From Rhodoglobus sp. (GTDB lineage Bacteria; Actinomycetota; Actinomycetes; Actinomycetales; Microbacteriaceae), in the NCBI GenBank assembly GCA_025463605.1, contig JAODAV010000015.1, positions 108,311-172,310 on the forward strand: DNA of 64,000 nt, written 5' to 3'. Of this stretch, positions 34,239 to 42,033 are shown one piece after another. Each line of letters starts with the position of its first letter. The stretch's first letter is position 1. The notes under the pieces are model-generated. The model did no database searches, was not told where the DNA came from, and saw only the letters and a program-made list of their open reading frames with translations. The translations under genes were made by a program, and so were the position numbers.

Positions 34239-35019
34239 GCAGCGCCCTCACGGCGAGCTGCACGGCGATCACGAGCAGCAGCGCGGCGAACAACAACGTG
34301 GACGGCCGCGGCGGCATTGCCAGCGCGATGAAGGCGCCGAGCACGGATGCCGCTGCCGCAGCCACGCCCACGATGAGCGCGGTGCGCAGGTCCACGAGCC
34401 GGGCGCGCGTGTTCGTGATGGTTCCTGTGATGCTCGTCGGGATCATCACGAGCAGCGACGTGCCTTTGGCGATGAGGTCGCTGATTCCCAGCACTGCGAC
34501 GAGGGAGGGCACGGCAATGACTCCGCCCCCGATGCCGAACAGGCCCGACGCGATGCCCATGACGAGCCCGATCGCGACATAGGCGAGCGCGACGGGCACG
34601 CTGAATTCGAGCGGCTCGCCTCGCACCGGTTCGATGAGCGCCAGGCGCACGGCCACGATCACGAGCAGCGCGATGAACATCCACCGCAGCCACACCAGCG
34701 GCAGCCGCTTCAGCAGCGCACTGCCGATGACCGACCCCGTGATGGCCCCGACGGCGATCACGCCGGCAGCGAGCAGGTCGACTTCGCCGTGAGCGAGGTA
34801 GGTGATCGAGCCGGCGATAGACGTGGGCAGGATGGCGAGCAGCGACGTAGCGGCCGCGCGCCGCTGGTCGAGCCCGCCAAAGTTCACAAGCAATGGCACG
34901 AGCACGATGCCCCCGCCGACTCCGAAGGCGCCGCTCAGGATGCCCCCTGCCAGACCTATCGCGATGAGGACAAGAACATGGGGTCGACGGTCGAGCTGCA
35001 CCGTACAAGCGAACCACAT
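34222..35019 (-). CDS. TSUP-family permease (sulfite exporter TauE/SafE)
   Basis: A 265-residue membrane protein with eight or so helices in two related halves, each with its signature: GVGGGIVLVPLLV and GIGGGVIAVPSLV. TSUP proteins move sulfur compounds or organosulfonates. Direction and cargo are not evident. ATG 35019 is used; no clear ribosome site is seen. It is divergent from the DUF1990 gene and first in an operon with the MFS gene. Confidence 0.88.
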   Translation of the reverse strand: MWFACTVQLDRRPHVLVLIAIGLAGGILSGAFGVGGGIVLVPLLVNFGGLDQRRAAATSLLAILPTSIAGSITYLAHGEVDLLAAGVIAVGAITGSVIGSALLKRLPLVWLRWMFIALLVIVAVRLALIEPVRGEPLEFSVPVALAYVAIGLVMGIASGLFGIGGGVIAVPSLVAVLGISDLIAKGTSLLVMIPTSITGTITNTRARLVDLRTALIVGVAAAAASVLGAFIALAMPPRPSTLLFAALLLVIAVQLAVRALRARKQ

Positions 35020-35045
35020 CGGCGCAGGCTGCTCTGACCAACTCC

Positions 35046-35051
35046 TAGGAT
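35046..35051 (+). promoter_or_regulatory. Leaderless-type -10 box
   Basis: TAGGAT is followed by six bases and ATG 35058. Confidence 0.5.
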
Positions 35052-35057
35052 GGCGGC

Positions 35058-35597
35058 ATGGATCCAGCCCTGCGGGAGGTGTCGGTCACCTACGGGGCCG
35101 TGGGGGCGACTCGGGCACCCGACCTCCTCATCCACCCTCCGGCGGGTTTCCGCCCCATCGAGCGACGCGCGCGAATCGGGCACGGGGAAGCGCGATTCGC
35201 TTACGCGTGCGCCCAGCTGATGTCGTGGGGCGTGCAGAAGAACAGCGGGTTGCGAGTCGAGACCGACGGTGCACCGCAGCTTGAGGCGGGGGACTCGGCG
35301 ACGCTCGTGGTGCCCGTCCTGGGCCGAATCAGTGTTGCCGCCCCTGTGCGGGTCGTGTACGTCGTCGAGGAGCCGACACACCGGGGCTTCGCCTACGGCA
35401 CGCTGCCGGGGCATCCGGAGTCGGGGGAGGAAGCTTTCGTCGTGAACCAGAGAGACGACGGCTCCGTGTGGATCACGGTGCGCGCGTTCTCCCGTCCGAG
35501 TTCACGGCGCTGGTGGATGCTCTACCCGGCCCTGCGACTCATGCAGGAGCTCATCACCCGGCGCTACCTCAGGGCGCTCGCGGGGCCCATCGATTAG
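35058..35597 (+). CDS. DUF1990 family protein
   Basis: A 179-residue protein of the DUF1990 family, known by GFRPIERRARIGHGEARFAYA and YGTLPGHPESGEEAF. The fold is START/SRPBCC-like. No activity is assigned. It has a leaderless -10 box. Its last 96 bp are antisense to the 3' end of the convergent HAD-phosphatase frame. Confidence 0.85.
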   Translation: MDPALREVSVTYGAVGATRAPDLLIHPPAGFRPIERRARIGHGEARFAYACAQLMSWGVQKNSGLRVETDGAPQLEAGDSATLVVPVLGRISVAAPVRVVYVVEEPTHRGFAYGTLPGHPESGEEAFVVNQRDDGSVWITVRAFSRPSSRRWWMLYPALRLMQELITRRYLRALAGPID

Positions 35598-36323
35598 CTG
35601 CCCCGCTTCGCCTTGCGGCTCGCTCACTTCGGGGTGCTCGTCGTCACGACCCGGTGAGGTCGCGGACTCGATCGCATCGAGCACATCGTCGAGTCCGGAC
35701 TCCATGTCGTCCACCACGACCAGCGCGCTCGTTGTCTCGAGTACGTCCGCGGGGTAGATGCCGGTCGCGACGGCGACGAAGGGAATGCCCGCGGAGTGGG
35801 CCGCCAGCCCGTCGTTGGGGGTGTCCCCGATGATGACGGAGTCGTGACCGTCGAGCGCGGCGCGAGCACCGGCGGTGAGGTGGTGGCGCGTGGGGGACTG
35901 GTGACCGAAGTAGGAGTGGTCCCAGTCGAACAGTTCGGGGTCGATGCCCGCGGCCAGCAGCTTGTATCGAGCGCGGTGCGGACCGTTGCCGGTGAGCAGC
36001 GCATTGGTCCAGCCGCGATTGGTCATGGCGTCGATCGCCGCCTCGACGCCGACACACGCATCTCGCACGTGGCCGCGCTCGTGCTGCTCGCGCGACAGCA
36101 CGTCGAGCTGGTACAGCACCTCCTCGAGACGTGAGCCATCGAGGCCGTTGACTTCGAGAATCGCGGCGAGCAGCTGTCCCTCCGTCATCCCGTGCGGGTC
36201 GCTCACGCGCTCGGTCGGACGCGTGCCCGTGACCTGCTCGATCGCGTCGAGGTACAGCGCGCCACCGTTGGGGGTGTTGCAAACGAGGGTTCCGTCGATG
36301 TCCCAGAGGATGTACGTGCTCAT
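35502..36323 (-). CDS. HAD-superfamily hydrolase (phosphoglycolate phosphatase-like)
   Basis: A 273-residue cytoplasmic phosphatase. WDIDGTLV (Asp8, Asp10) is motif I, NALLTGNG motif II, and VIIGDTPNDGLAA motif III; a helical cap lies between. ATG 36323 precedes the catalytic motif by only seven residues, as usual; the frame is open another 27 codons upstream. The final 32 residues lie antisense to the DUF1990 gene and look unrelated to the HAD fold. Substrate is unknown. Confidence 0.85.
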   Translation of the reverse strand: MSTYILWDIDGTLVCNTPNGGALYLDAIEQVTGTRPTERVSDPHGMTEGQLLAAILEVNGLDGSRLEEVLYQLDVLSREQHERGHVRDACVGVEAAIDAMTNRGWTNALLTGNGPHRARYKLLAAGIDPELFDWDHSYFGHQSPTRHHLTAGARAALDGHDSVIIGDTPNDGLAAHSAGIPFVAVATGIYPADVLETTSALVVVDDMESGLDDVLDAIESATSPGRDDEHPEVSEPQGEAGQLIDGPRERPEVAPGDELLHESQGRVEHPPAP

Positions 36324-36366
36324 CCGTCCATCGTCGCACTTCAGAACTGAATGGGAGAATCGCAGG

Positions 36367-36429
36367 ATGCACCGTTCCATCCGCGCGATCACCGCTGCCG
36401 TCATGCGCAGCCCGGTGCGGCGTGCCTAG
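36367..36429 (+). CDS. 20-residue leader ORF overlapping hemW
   Basis: ATG 36367 starts MHRSIRAITAAVMRSPVRRA, ending at TAG 36427-36429, eight bases past the first base of the hemW GTG at 36422. GAGAAT six bases before its ATG fits a leaderless -10. hemW has no Shine-Dalgarno of its own, so ribosomes finishing this Arg-rich peptide may reinitiate at hemW. The coding status is inferred from signals alone. Confidence 0.4.
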   Translation: MHRSIRAITAAVMRSPVRRA

Positions 36430-37645
36430 CGCTCTGCCGATCGCGGATCCGGCGCCGCTCGACGGTGCGCTTCCCGAGAGCGCTGCCCTCGCAGCCACCG
36501 GTCGCGACTTCGGTGTGTACGTTCATGTTCCGTTCTGCCGCGTGCGTTGCGGGTACTGCGACTTCAACACATACACGAGCGACGAGTTGCGCGGCGCGAG
36601 GCGCCAGGACTACGCATCGCAGGCGATCGCGGAACTCGCGCTCGCCAGCGGGGTACTCGAACGCGCTGGGGTGCCGGAGCGGCTGGCGTCCACGGTCTTC
36701 TTCGGCGGGGGCACCCCCACCCTCCTGCCCGCGGCGGATCTCGCCGCCATCCTGGGTGCGATCGTCGTCACGTGGGGACTCGCGCCCGGCGCCGAAGTCA
36801 CGACGGAGGCGAACCCCGATTCGGTGGACCTCGAGTACTTGCTCGCCCTGCGGGCTGCAGGGTTCACGCGCGTCTCGTTCGGCATGCAGTCGGCCGTGCC
36901 GCACGTGCTCGCGACCCTCGAGCGCACGCATGATCCCGCCCGGATCCCGCTGGTGGTGGAATGGGCGCGGAAGGCAGGCTTGCAAGTGAGCCTCGACCTG
37001 ATCTACGGAACGCCCGGCGAGAGCCTCGCCGACTGGGAGGCGAGCCTCGACCAGGCGCTCGCACAACGACCCGATCACATTTCCGCTTACGCACTCATCG
37101 TCGAGCAGGGTACGAAGCTCGCGGCGCAGATCCGTCGCGGTGAGCTGGAATCACCCGACGACGATGTGCAGGCCGACATGTACGAGCTCGCCGACGCGAA
37201 GCTCACGGCAGCAGGCCTCGAGTGGTACGAGGTGTCGAACTGGGCGCGCTCGCCTGACCACCGCAGTCGCCACAACCTCGGCTACTGGGTGGGAAGCGAC
37301 TGGTGGGGTGTCGGGCCGGGCGCGCACAGCCATGTCGGTGGAGTGCGCTGGTGGAACGTCAAGCACCCGGCCGCATATGCCGACCGGATCGCTGCGGGGC
37401 ATTCCCCCGGCGCGGGGCGCGAGACGCTCGACCCGGCAACGCGCAGGGTCGAGTCGGTGCTCTTGCGCACGCGCGTGCGCGAGGGGTTGCCGGTGCACGA
37501 GCTCGAGGCATCCGGTCGCACTGCCGTCGCCGGCCTCATCGCGGACGAACTGGTGGATGCCCGCGCCGCGCTTGCAGGAAGGGTCGAACTCACGCTGCGC
37601 GGACGACTCCTCGCGGACGCCGTCGTGCGCCGATTGCTCGCCTAG
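36422..37645 (+). CDS. hemW: HemW-like radical SAM heme chaperone
   Basis: A 407-residue radical SAM protein. CRVRCGYC (CX3CX2C) binds the [4Fe-4S] cluster; VFFGGGTPTLLP and the HemW-type C-terminal YWVGSDWWGVGPGAHSH follow. HemW proteins bind heme and deliver it to respiratory enzymes; they were often misnamed coproporphyrinogen oxidases. GTG 36422 lacks a ribosome site and overlaps the short leader ORF. Its place before the hrcA-dnaJ block is typical of actinobacteria, with two DUF4870 genes in between here. Confidence 0.9.
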   Translation: MPSALPIADPAPLDGALPESAALAATGRDFGVYVHVPFCRVRCGYCDFNTYTSDELRGARRQDYASQAIAELALASGVLERAGVPERLASTVFFGGGTPTLLPAADLAAILGAIVVTWGLAPGAEVTTEANPDSVDLEYLLALRAAGFTRVSFGMQSAVPHVLATLERTHDPARIPLVVEWARKAGLQVSLDLIYGTPGESLADWEASLDQALAQRPDHISAYALIVEQGTKLAAQIRRGELESPDDDVQADMYELADAKLTAAGLEWYEVSNWARSPDHRSRHNLGYWVGSDWWGVGPGAHSHVGGVRWWNVKHPAAYADRIAAGHSPGAGRETLDPATRRVESVLLRTRVREGLPVHELEASGRTAVAGLIADELVDARAALAGRVELTLRGRLLADAVVRRLLA

Positions 37646-37659
37646 TCAGGCCAACGCGA

Positions 37660-38034
37660 TCAGTTCACGAACCTGATGGCGAGCGGATACGTGTAGTACT
37701 GCCCCTGGTTGGCGGCGACGGCGGCGAGGATGCTGAACACGAGGCTGAGAACGCCCGCGGCGAGCAGGATGAGCAGCCCGATTCCGATGAGCGAGGTCAC
37801 GAAACCGACGACGTAGGCTATCACGAGGGTGATCTGGAAGTTGAGTGCTGCAGCGGTGTGCGCCCGCACGAATGGACCGCGATCTTTGAGCACGATGTAC
37901 CCGATCACGGCGGGCAGGAAACTGAAAAGGATGCCCCCCACATGCACGAGGGTGGCCCAGAGCTTCTCGTCGCCCGGGCTCAGCGGCTGAACGGTGAGAT
38001 ACGGATTGGCTGGTGGTGGCGTGGATTCGGACAT
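37660..38034 (-). CDS. DUF4870 family membrane protein (copy 2)
   Basis: A 124-residue protein with three or four helices. LWATLVHVGGILFSFLPAVIGYIVLKDRGPFVRAHTAAALNFQI is the DUF4870 core. Tandem with a paralogue 63 bp upstream. Function is unknown; family members are small Tic20-like membrane proteins. No Shine-Dalgarno is visible before ATG 38034. Confidence 0.85.
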   Translation of the reverse strand: MSESTPPPANPYLTVQPLSPGDEKLWATLVHVGGILFSFLPAVIGYIVLKDRGPFVRAHTAAALNFQITLVIAYVVGFVTSLIGIGLLILLAAGVLSLVFSILAAVAANQGQYYTYPLAIRFVN

Positions 38035-38053
38035 GCGTACATATAAACACGCG

Positions 38054-38086
38054 AAAGGCCCGGCGACCGAGGTCACCGGGCCCTTC
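38054..38086. terminator. Terminator hairpin between the DUF4870 genes
   Basis: AAGG-CCCGG-CGACC pairs with GGTCA-CCGGG-CCCTT around a two-base GA turn with one bulge. It would end transcription of the first DUF4870 gene. Confidence 0.7.
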
Positions 38087-38096
38087 GACGACGTTG

Positions 38097-38495
38097 CTAC
38101 TTGATGAGACGGATGGAGAAGGGGTAGCGGTAGTTGATGCCGTCCTTCGCCTTGGTGAAGCCCTGGATCGAGAAGATGATCGAGATGACCCACACCGCGA
38201 GCGGGAGGATCCAGCCGATCAGGCCCCAGAATCCGAGGGTCACGGCCGTGAGGATCGCGTTGATGATGAACACCGCGACCTGGGCGATGGCGACGGTGAT
38301 CTGGAAGTTCAGCGCCTCCTTCGCTTCGACGTTGGTGAACGAACCGCGGTCCTTGAAGACCAGCCAGATGATGAGGGAAGGCAGGAACCCGAGAATGCCA
38401 CCGAGGTGGGCGAAGGACGCCCACTGCCGGTCCTCGGCCTGCGTCAGCGGAGCGGCGGGCTGCGGTGCGGCCGGCTGCGGTGTTGCGTCAGTCAT
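38097..38495 (-). CDS. DUF4870 family membrane protein (copy 1)
   Basis: A 132-residue protein with a Pro/Ala-rich N-terminus and three or four helices. It shares HLGGILGFLPSLIIWLVFKDRGSFTNVEAKEALNFQI and a YRYPFSIRLIK end with its neighbour, which ends YTYPLAIRFVN, so the two arose by duplication. ATG 38495 has AAAGG nine bases upstream. Function unknown. Confidence 0.85.
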   Translation of the reverse strand: MTDATPQPAAPQPAAPLTQAEDRQWASFAHLGGILGFLPSLIIWLVFKDRGSFTNVEAKEALNFQITVAIAQVAVFIINAILTAVTLGFWGLIGWILPLAVWVISIIFSIQGFTKAKDGINYRYPFSIRLIK

Positions 38496-38647
38496 GTGTT
38501 CATGCCTTTCAGGTAAACGCTGGTGTTCGGTCAAGAGCTCGGTCCTGCGCCGGTGCGGGTATCCCCTGAGGGAGGTCGCGCAAGCACAGACACAAGCTAG
38601 CGCTTCCCGTTCGTGGCGTGCAACGGTTCGGTCACGGCGTGTCACGG

Positions 38648-38653
38648 TACTAT
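38648..38653 (+). promoter_or_regulatory. hrcA -10 box
   Basis: TACTAT ends at the first base of the CIRCE element, so HrcA bound there would block transcription start. No good -35 is visible. Confidence 0.45.
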
Positions 38654-38679
38654 TGGCAGTCATCCTGATTGAGTGCTAA
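38653..38679. promoter_or_regulatory. CIRCE operator
   Basis: TTGGCAGTC-N9-GAGTGCTAA. The right arm is identical to the CIRCE consensus and the left arm matches 7 of 9. CIRCE is the known HrcA operator, placed here 21 bp before hrcA itself, giving autoregulation of hrcA-dnaJ. Confidence 0.85.
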
Positions 38680-38700
38680 CAAACCGAGAGGCGGTGGGTC

Positions 38701-39723
38701 ATGGTTTCCGAGAGAGGTCTGGAGGTCCTCCGCGTCATCGTGCAGGACTACGTCGAGTCACGCGAACCGGTGGGTTCGAAGTCGATCGTCGAGCGGCACA
38801 CCTTCGGCGTTTCCGCGGCGACCATTCGCAACGACATGGCGCTCCTCGAAGACGAAGAACTCATCACGGCCCCCCACACGTCGTCTGGCCGCGTGCCCAC
38901 AGACAAGGGGTATCGCGTCTTCGTAGACCAGCTTGCCGACTTGCGTCCGCTCACGGCCGCGCAGCGCCAGGCGATCGAGGCGTTCCTGGGCCAGTCCGTC
39001 GACCTCGATGACGTGCTCGCGCGCACGAGCCGCCTGCTCGCGCAGCTCACGCACCAGGTCGCTCTCGTGCAGTACCCCTCCCTCGCGACGTCGCGCGTGC
39101 GGCACATCGAGCTCGTGCCGCTGACAGACAGCCGCCTCATGACGGTCTTCATCACCGATTCGGGTCGCGTCGAGCAGCGCCTCGTCGATGTGCACGAGCC
39201 ATTGGATGACGCGTTCCTCGGCGAGCTCCGCGCCAAACTCAACGCGGCGCTGGGTGGCCTCGGCCTTTCGGATGCCGGTGTACGTCTCGCCCAGTTCCCC
39301 GCGGAATTCCCCGTGCAGCGCCGCCCGTTCGTGGAGCAGGTCACGTCGACGCTCGCCGAACAGGTCGTCGCGGGTCGCCAGGACAAACTGCTCATGGCTG
39401 GCGCCGCCAATCTCGCCCGCACTGAAGAGGACTTCTCGGGCAGTATCTACCCGGTGCTCGAGGCCATCGAAGAGCAAGTCACTCTCATCCGCCTATTCGG
39501 TGAGATGGAAGTCGACCCGGGCGGCGTCTCGGCGAGTATCGGCCGCGAGAATGCGGACTTCGGGCTGGGGGAGACTTCGGTGCTCACGAGCGGATACTCG
39601 TCATCCGGTGGAGGGGTCGCGCGACTCGGCGTACTCGGCCCCACCCGCATGGACTACTCCAACAACATGGCCGCGGTGAAGGCCGTCGCACGTTACCTCT
39701 CGCGCCTGCTCGGCGCAGAATGA
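38701..39723 (+). CDS. hrcA: Heat-inducible transcription repressor HrcA
   Basis: A 340-residue repressor of class I heat-shock genes. The N-terminal winged helix contains REPVGSKSIVERHTFGVSAATIRNDMALLEDEELI, followed by HTSSGRVPTDKGYRVFVD. The GAF-like and insert domains follow to TRMDYSNNMAAVKAVARYLSRLL. GAGAGG precedes ATG 38701. A CIRCE element lies directly upstream. It is followed by dnaJ, 23 bp away. Confidence 0.96.
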   Translation: MVSERGLEVLRVIVQDYVESREPVGSKSIVERHTFGVSAATIRNDMALLEDEELITAPHTSSGRVPTDKGYRVFVDQLADLRPLTAAQRQAIEAFLGQSVDLDDVLARTSRLLAQLTHQVALVQYPSLATSRVRHIELVPLTDSRLMTVFITDSGRVEQRLVDVHEPLDDAFLGELRAKLNAALGGLGLSDAGVRLAQFPAEFPVQRRPFVEQVTSTLAEQVVAGRQDKLLMAGAANLARTEEDFSGSIYPVLEAIEEQVTLIRLFGEMEVDPGGVSASIGRENADFGLGETSVLTSGYSSSGGGVARLGVLGPTRMDYSNNMAAVKAVARYLSRLLGAE

Positions 39724-39746
39724 GACTCGAGGACTAAGCAGGACTT

Positions 39747-40847
39747 TTGGCAGACCACTACGAGGTGCTCGGCGTCGACCGCAGCGCCACACCGGAAGAA
39801 ATCAAGAAGGCGTACCGCAGGCTCGCTCGAGAGCTGCACCCGGATGTGAATCCGAGCGCCGATGCATCGGAACGCTTCAAGCAGGTGACGCACGCCTATG
39901 ACGTGCTGAGCGATCCGCAGGAACGTCAGCAGTACGACCTCGGGCCGCAACCCGGGTTCGGTGGGGGCGCCAACTTCGGCTTCGGCGACATCTTCGAGAC
40001 GTTCTTCGGGGGTGCCCAGCGCACGACCGGCCCTCGATCGAGGCGGGAGCGCGGGCAGGACGCGCTCGTGCGCGTGGAGGTCGACCTCGACGAGGTCATC
40101 TTCGGCACGAGGCGGGATCTCGAGGTCAACACGGCCGTGCTGTGCGAGACGTGTCAGGGTTCGTGCTGCGCTCCCGGCACCTCGCCGGTGAGGTGCGACA
40201 TCTGCCAGGGCACCGGCCAGATCCAGCGCACGATGCGCAGTCTGCTCGGCAACGTCATGACGTCGAACCCCTGCGGAACATGCCGCGGCTACGGCACGAT
40301 CATCCCCAACCCGTGCCCGACGTGCGCCGGCCAGGGTCGCGTGCGCGCGACTCGCACGATCCCGGTCGACGTTCCCGCGGGCGTCGACACGGGTTTGCGC
40401 CTGCAGATGCCCTCGCAAGGCGAGGTGGGGCCGGCCGGCGGGCCCAACGGCGACCTGTTCCTGGAGATCAAGGTGCGTCACCACGAGACCTTCAGCCGAA
40501 ACGGCGACGACCTCCTCGCGACCGTCGAGGTGCAGATGACGGATGCGATTCTCGGCACGACCACGACTCTCAAGGCGCTCGACGGCGACGTCGTGCTCGA
40601 GGTCAAGCCGGGCACGCAGAGCGCCGAGGTCATCACCGTGAAGGATCGCGGCATCACGCGCTTGCGCGGCAACGGCCGCGGCGATCTCAAGATCGGCATC
40701 CAGGTGATGACGCCGACGAAGCTCAACAACAAGGAACAGGAACTCGTCAAGCAGCTTGCCGGCGCCCGCAAGCAGCCGCCGCCGCACTTCGCGCACTTCC
40801 AGCAGGGCCTGTTCACCAAGCTCCGCGACAAGTTCCTCGGCTTCTAG
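39747..40847 (+). CDS. dnaJ: Chaperone DnaJ
   Basis: A 366-residue type I Hsp40. The J domain (residues 1-70) has HPD in [10 protein letters not shown] Gly/Phe-rich linker follows. The zinc domain carries four Cys motifs, the first of which reads CETCQGSCC (residues 133-141) with Cys where CxxCxGxG expects Gly. The C-terminal substrate-binding domain is complete ([15 protein letters not shown]). TTG 39747 has AGGA just upstream. It lies in operon with hrcA, the common actinobacterial dnaJ2 setting, and works with DnaK and GrpE encoded elsewhere. Confidence 0.95.
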   Translation: MADHYEVLGVDRSATPEEIKKAYRRLARELHPDVNPSADASERFKQVTHAYDVLSDPQERQQYDLGPQPGFGGGANFGFGDIFETFFGGAQRTTGPRSRRERGQDALVRVEVDLDEVIFGTRRDLEVNTAVLCETCQGSCCAPGTSPVRCDICQGTGQIQRTMRSLLGNVMTSNPCGTCRGYGTIIPNPCPTCAGQGRVRATRTIPVDVPAGVDTGLRLQMPSQGEVGPAGGPNGDLFLEIKVRHHETFSRNGDDLLATVEVQMTDAILGTTTTLKALDGDVVLEVKPGTQSAEVITVKDRGITRLRGNGRGDLKIGIQVMTPTKLNNKEQELVKQLAGARKQPPPHFAHFQQGLFTKLRDKFLGF

Positions 40848-40929
40848 CCGCGGCAGCCCTGCGATAACTCCTAAGTTTCCGAAAGGGGGATGAGCCAGCG
40901 CTCCACCGGCGGTCTGCGAGAGTAGAGCA

Positions 40930-41658
40930 GTGGCCCACTTCTACCTCGACGAGACCCTTCAGTCCGCCAGCGTCGGCGACCGGGTCGCGATCACGGGGCA
41001 AGAGGCCCGGCACGCAGTGACGGTGAGCCGCCTCGCGGTCGGCGAGTCGATCGCGATCGGCAACGGCGCGGGACTCGTCGCCCGGGGAACGGTCGTCACC
41101 GCCGAGCACGCCGAACTCGCGATCGAAGTCGTCGAGGTCACCGAGGCGCCCCGACGCACACCGGGCATCTTCCTCGCCCAGGCCCTCGCGAAGGGCGACC
41201 GGGACGAGCTCGCGGTGCAGGCCGCCACCGAACTCGGCGTCGACGGCGTGATTCCGTGGGCGGCGGCGCGCAGCATCTCCCGCTGGGAGGGCGCGAAGGT
41301 GTCCAAGGGCCGCGATCGCTGGGCAGCCGTCGTGCGCGAGGCGAGCAAGCAATCGCTTCGCGCGTGGCTGCCCGACGTGCTCGACCTCGCGACGACGAAG
41401 CAACTCACGCGCCTTGCCGAGAGCGCCCGGATGCTCGTGCTCGAGCCCACGGCGGCACTCCCGCTGAGCGAGCTCGAGCCCGACGGGCGCGACATCGTGC
41501 TGCTCGCCGGGCCGGAGGGAGGTATCGCGCCGCAGGAGCTCGACGCGCTCGCGGCGGCGGGGGCATCCATCGTGCGGCTGGGGGACGAGGTGCTGCGCAC
41601 CTCGACGGCGGGTCCGGCCGCGATCGCGGTGCTCAACGTGAAGCTCGGCAGGTGGTGA
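40930..41658 (+). CDS. rsmE: 16S rRNA (uracil(1498)-N3)-methyltransferase
   Basis: A 242-residue SPOUT-fold enzyme. The N-terminal PUA-like part contains GQEARHAVTVSRLAVGE. The knotted SAM site is LLAGPEGGIAPQELDAL and LGDEVLRTSTAGPAAIAVLN. It methylates U1498 of 16S rRNA. GTG 40930 has only a weak purine run upstream. It sits 82 bp after dnaJ in the usual order. Confidence 0.95.
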   Translation: MAHFYLDETLQSASVGDRVAITGQEARHAVTVSRLAVGESIAIGNGAGLVARGTVVTAEHAELAIEVVEVTEAPRRTPGIFLAQALAKGDRDELAVQAATELGVDGVIPWAAARSISRWEGAKVSKGRDRWAAVVREASKQSLRAWLPDVLDLATTKQLTRLAESARMLVLEPTAALPLSELEPDGRDIVLLAGPEGGIAPQELDALAAAGASIVRLGDEVLRTSTAGPAAIAVLNVKLGRW

Positions 41659-41673
41659 GCGCGCGAGAGCGCT

Positions 41674-41679
41674 TAAGCT
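41674..41679 (+). promoter_or_regulatory. Leaderless-type -10 box
   Basis: TAAGCT is followed by six bases and ATG 41686. Confidence 0.5.
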
Positions 41680-41685
41680 TGACTC

Positions 41686-42033
41686 ATGTCTGATTCGCCG
41701 AGCATCTTCTCGCGCATCGTCGCGCGCGAAATCCCGGCGGACATCGTGTTCGAGAACGACGAGATCATCGCCTTCCGGGACATCGCGCCGCAAGCGCCCC
41801 TTCACCTGCTCGTGGTGCCCAAAACCGATGCGTACGCCGACGTCACCGAGCTCGCCGCAGGCGACCCGCAGCTTCTCGCCCGGCTCGTGGCGACGGCGAA
41901 GCAGCTCGCAGAGCAACATTCGCAGGGGGAATTCCGTTTGGTGTTCAATACCGGCGCCTCGGCTGGCCAGACCATTTTTCACGTCCACGCCCACCTGCTG
42001 GGCGGCACCCTAGCGGAAGGCACACTTGCCTAG
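41686..42033 (+). CDS. HIT-family nucleotide-binding protein
   Basis: A 115-residue histidine-triad protein. SIFSRIVAREIPADIVFENDEIIAFRDI and the triad FHVHAHLLGG are diagnostic of the HINT branch, which hydrolyses adenosine phosphoramidates. A leaderless start is predicted. TTG of phoH overlaps its stop. Confidence 0.92.
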   Translation: MSDSPSIFSRIVAREIPADIVFENDEIIAFRDIAPQAPLHLLVVPKTDAYADVTELAAGDPQLLARLVATAKQLAEQHSQGEFRLVFNTGASAGQTIFHVHAHLLGGTLAEGTLA

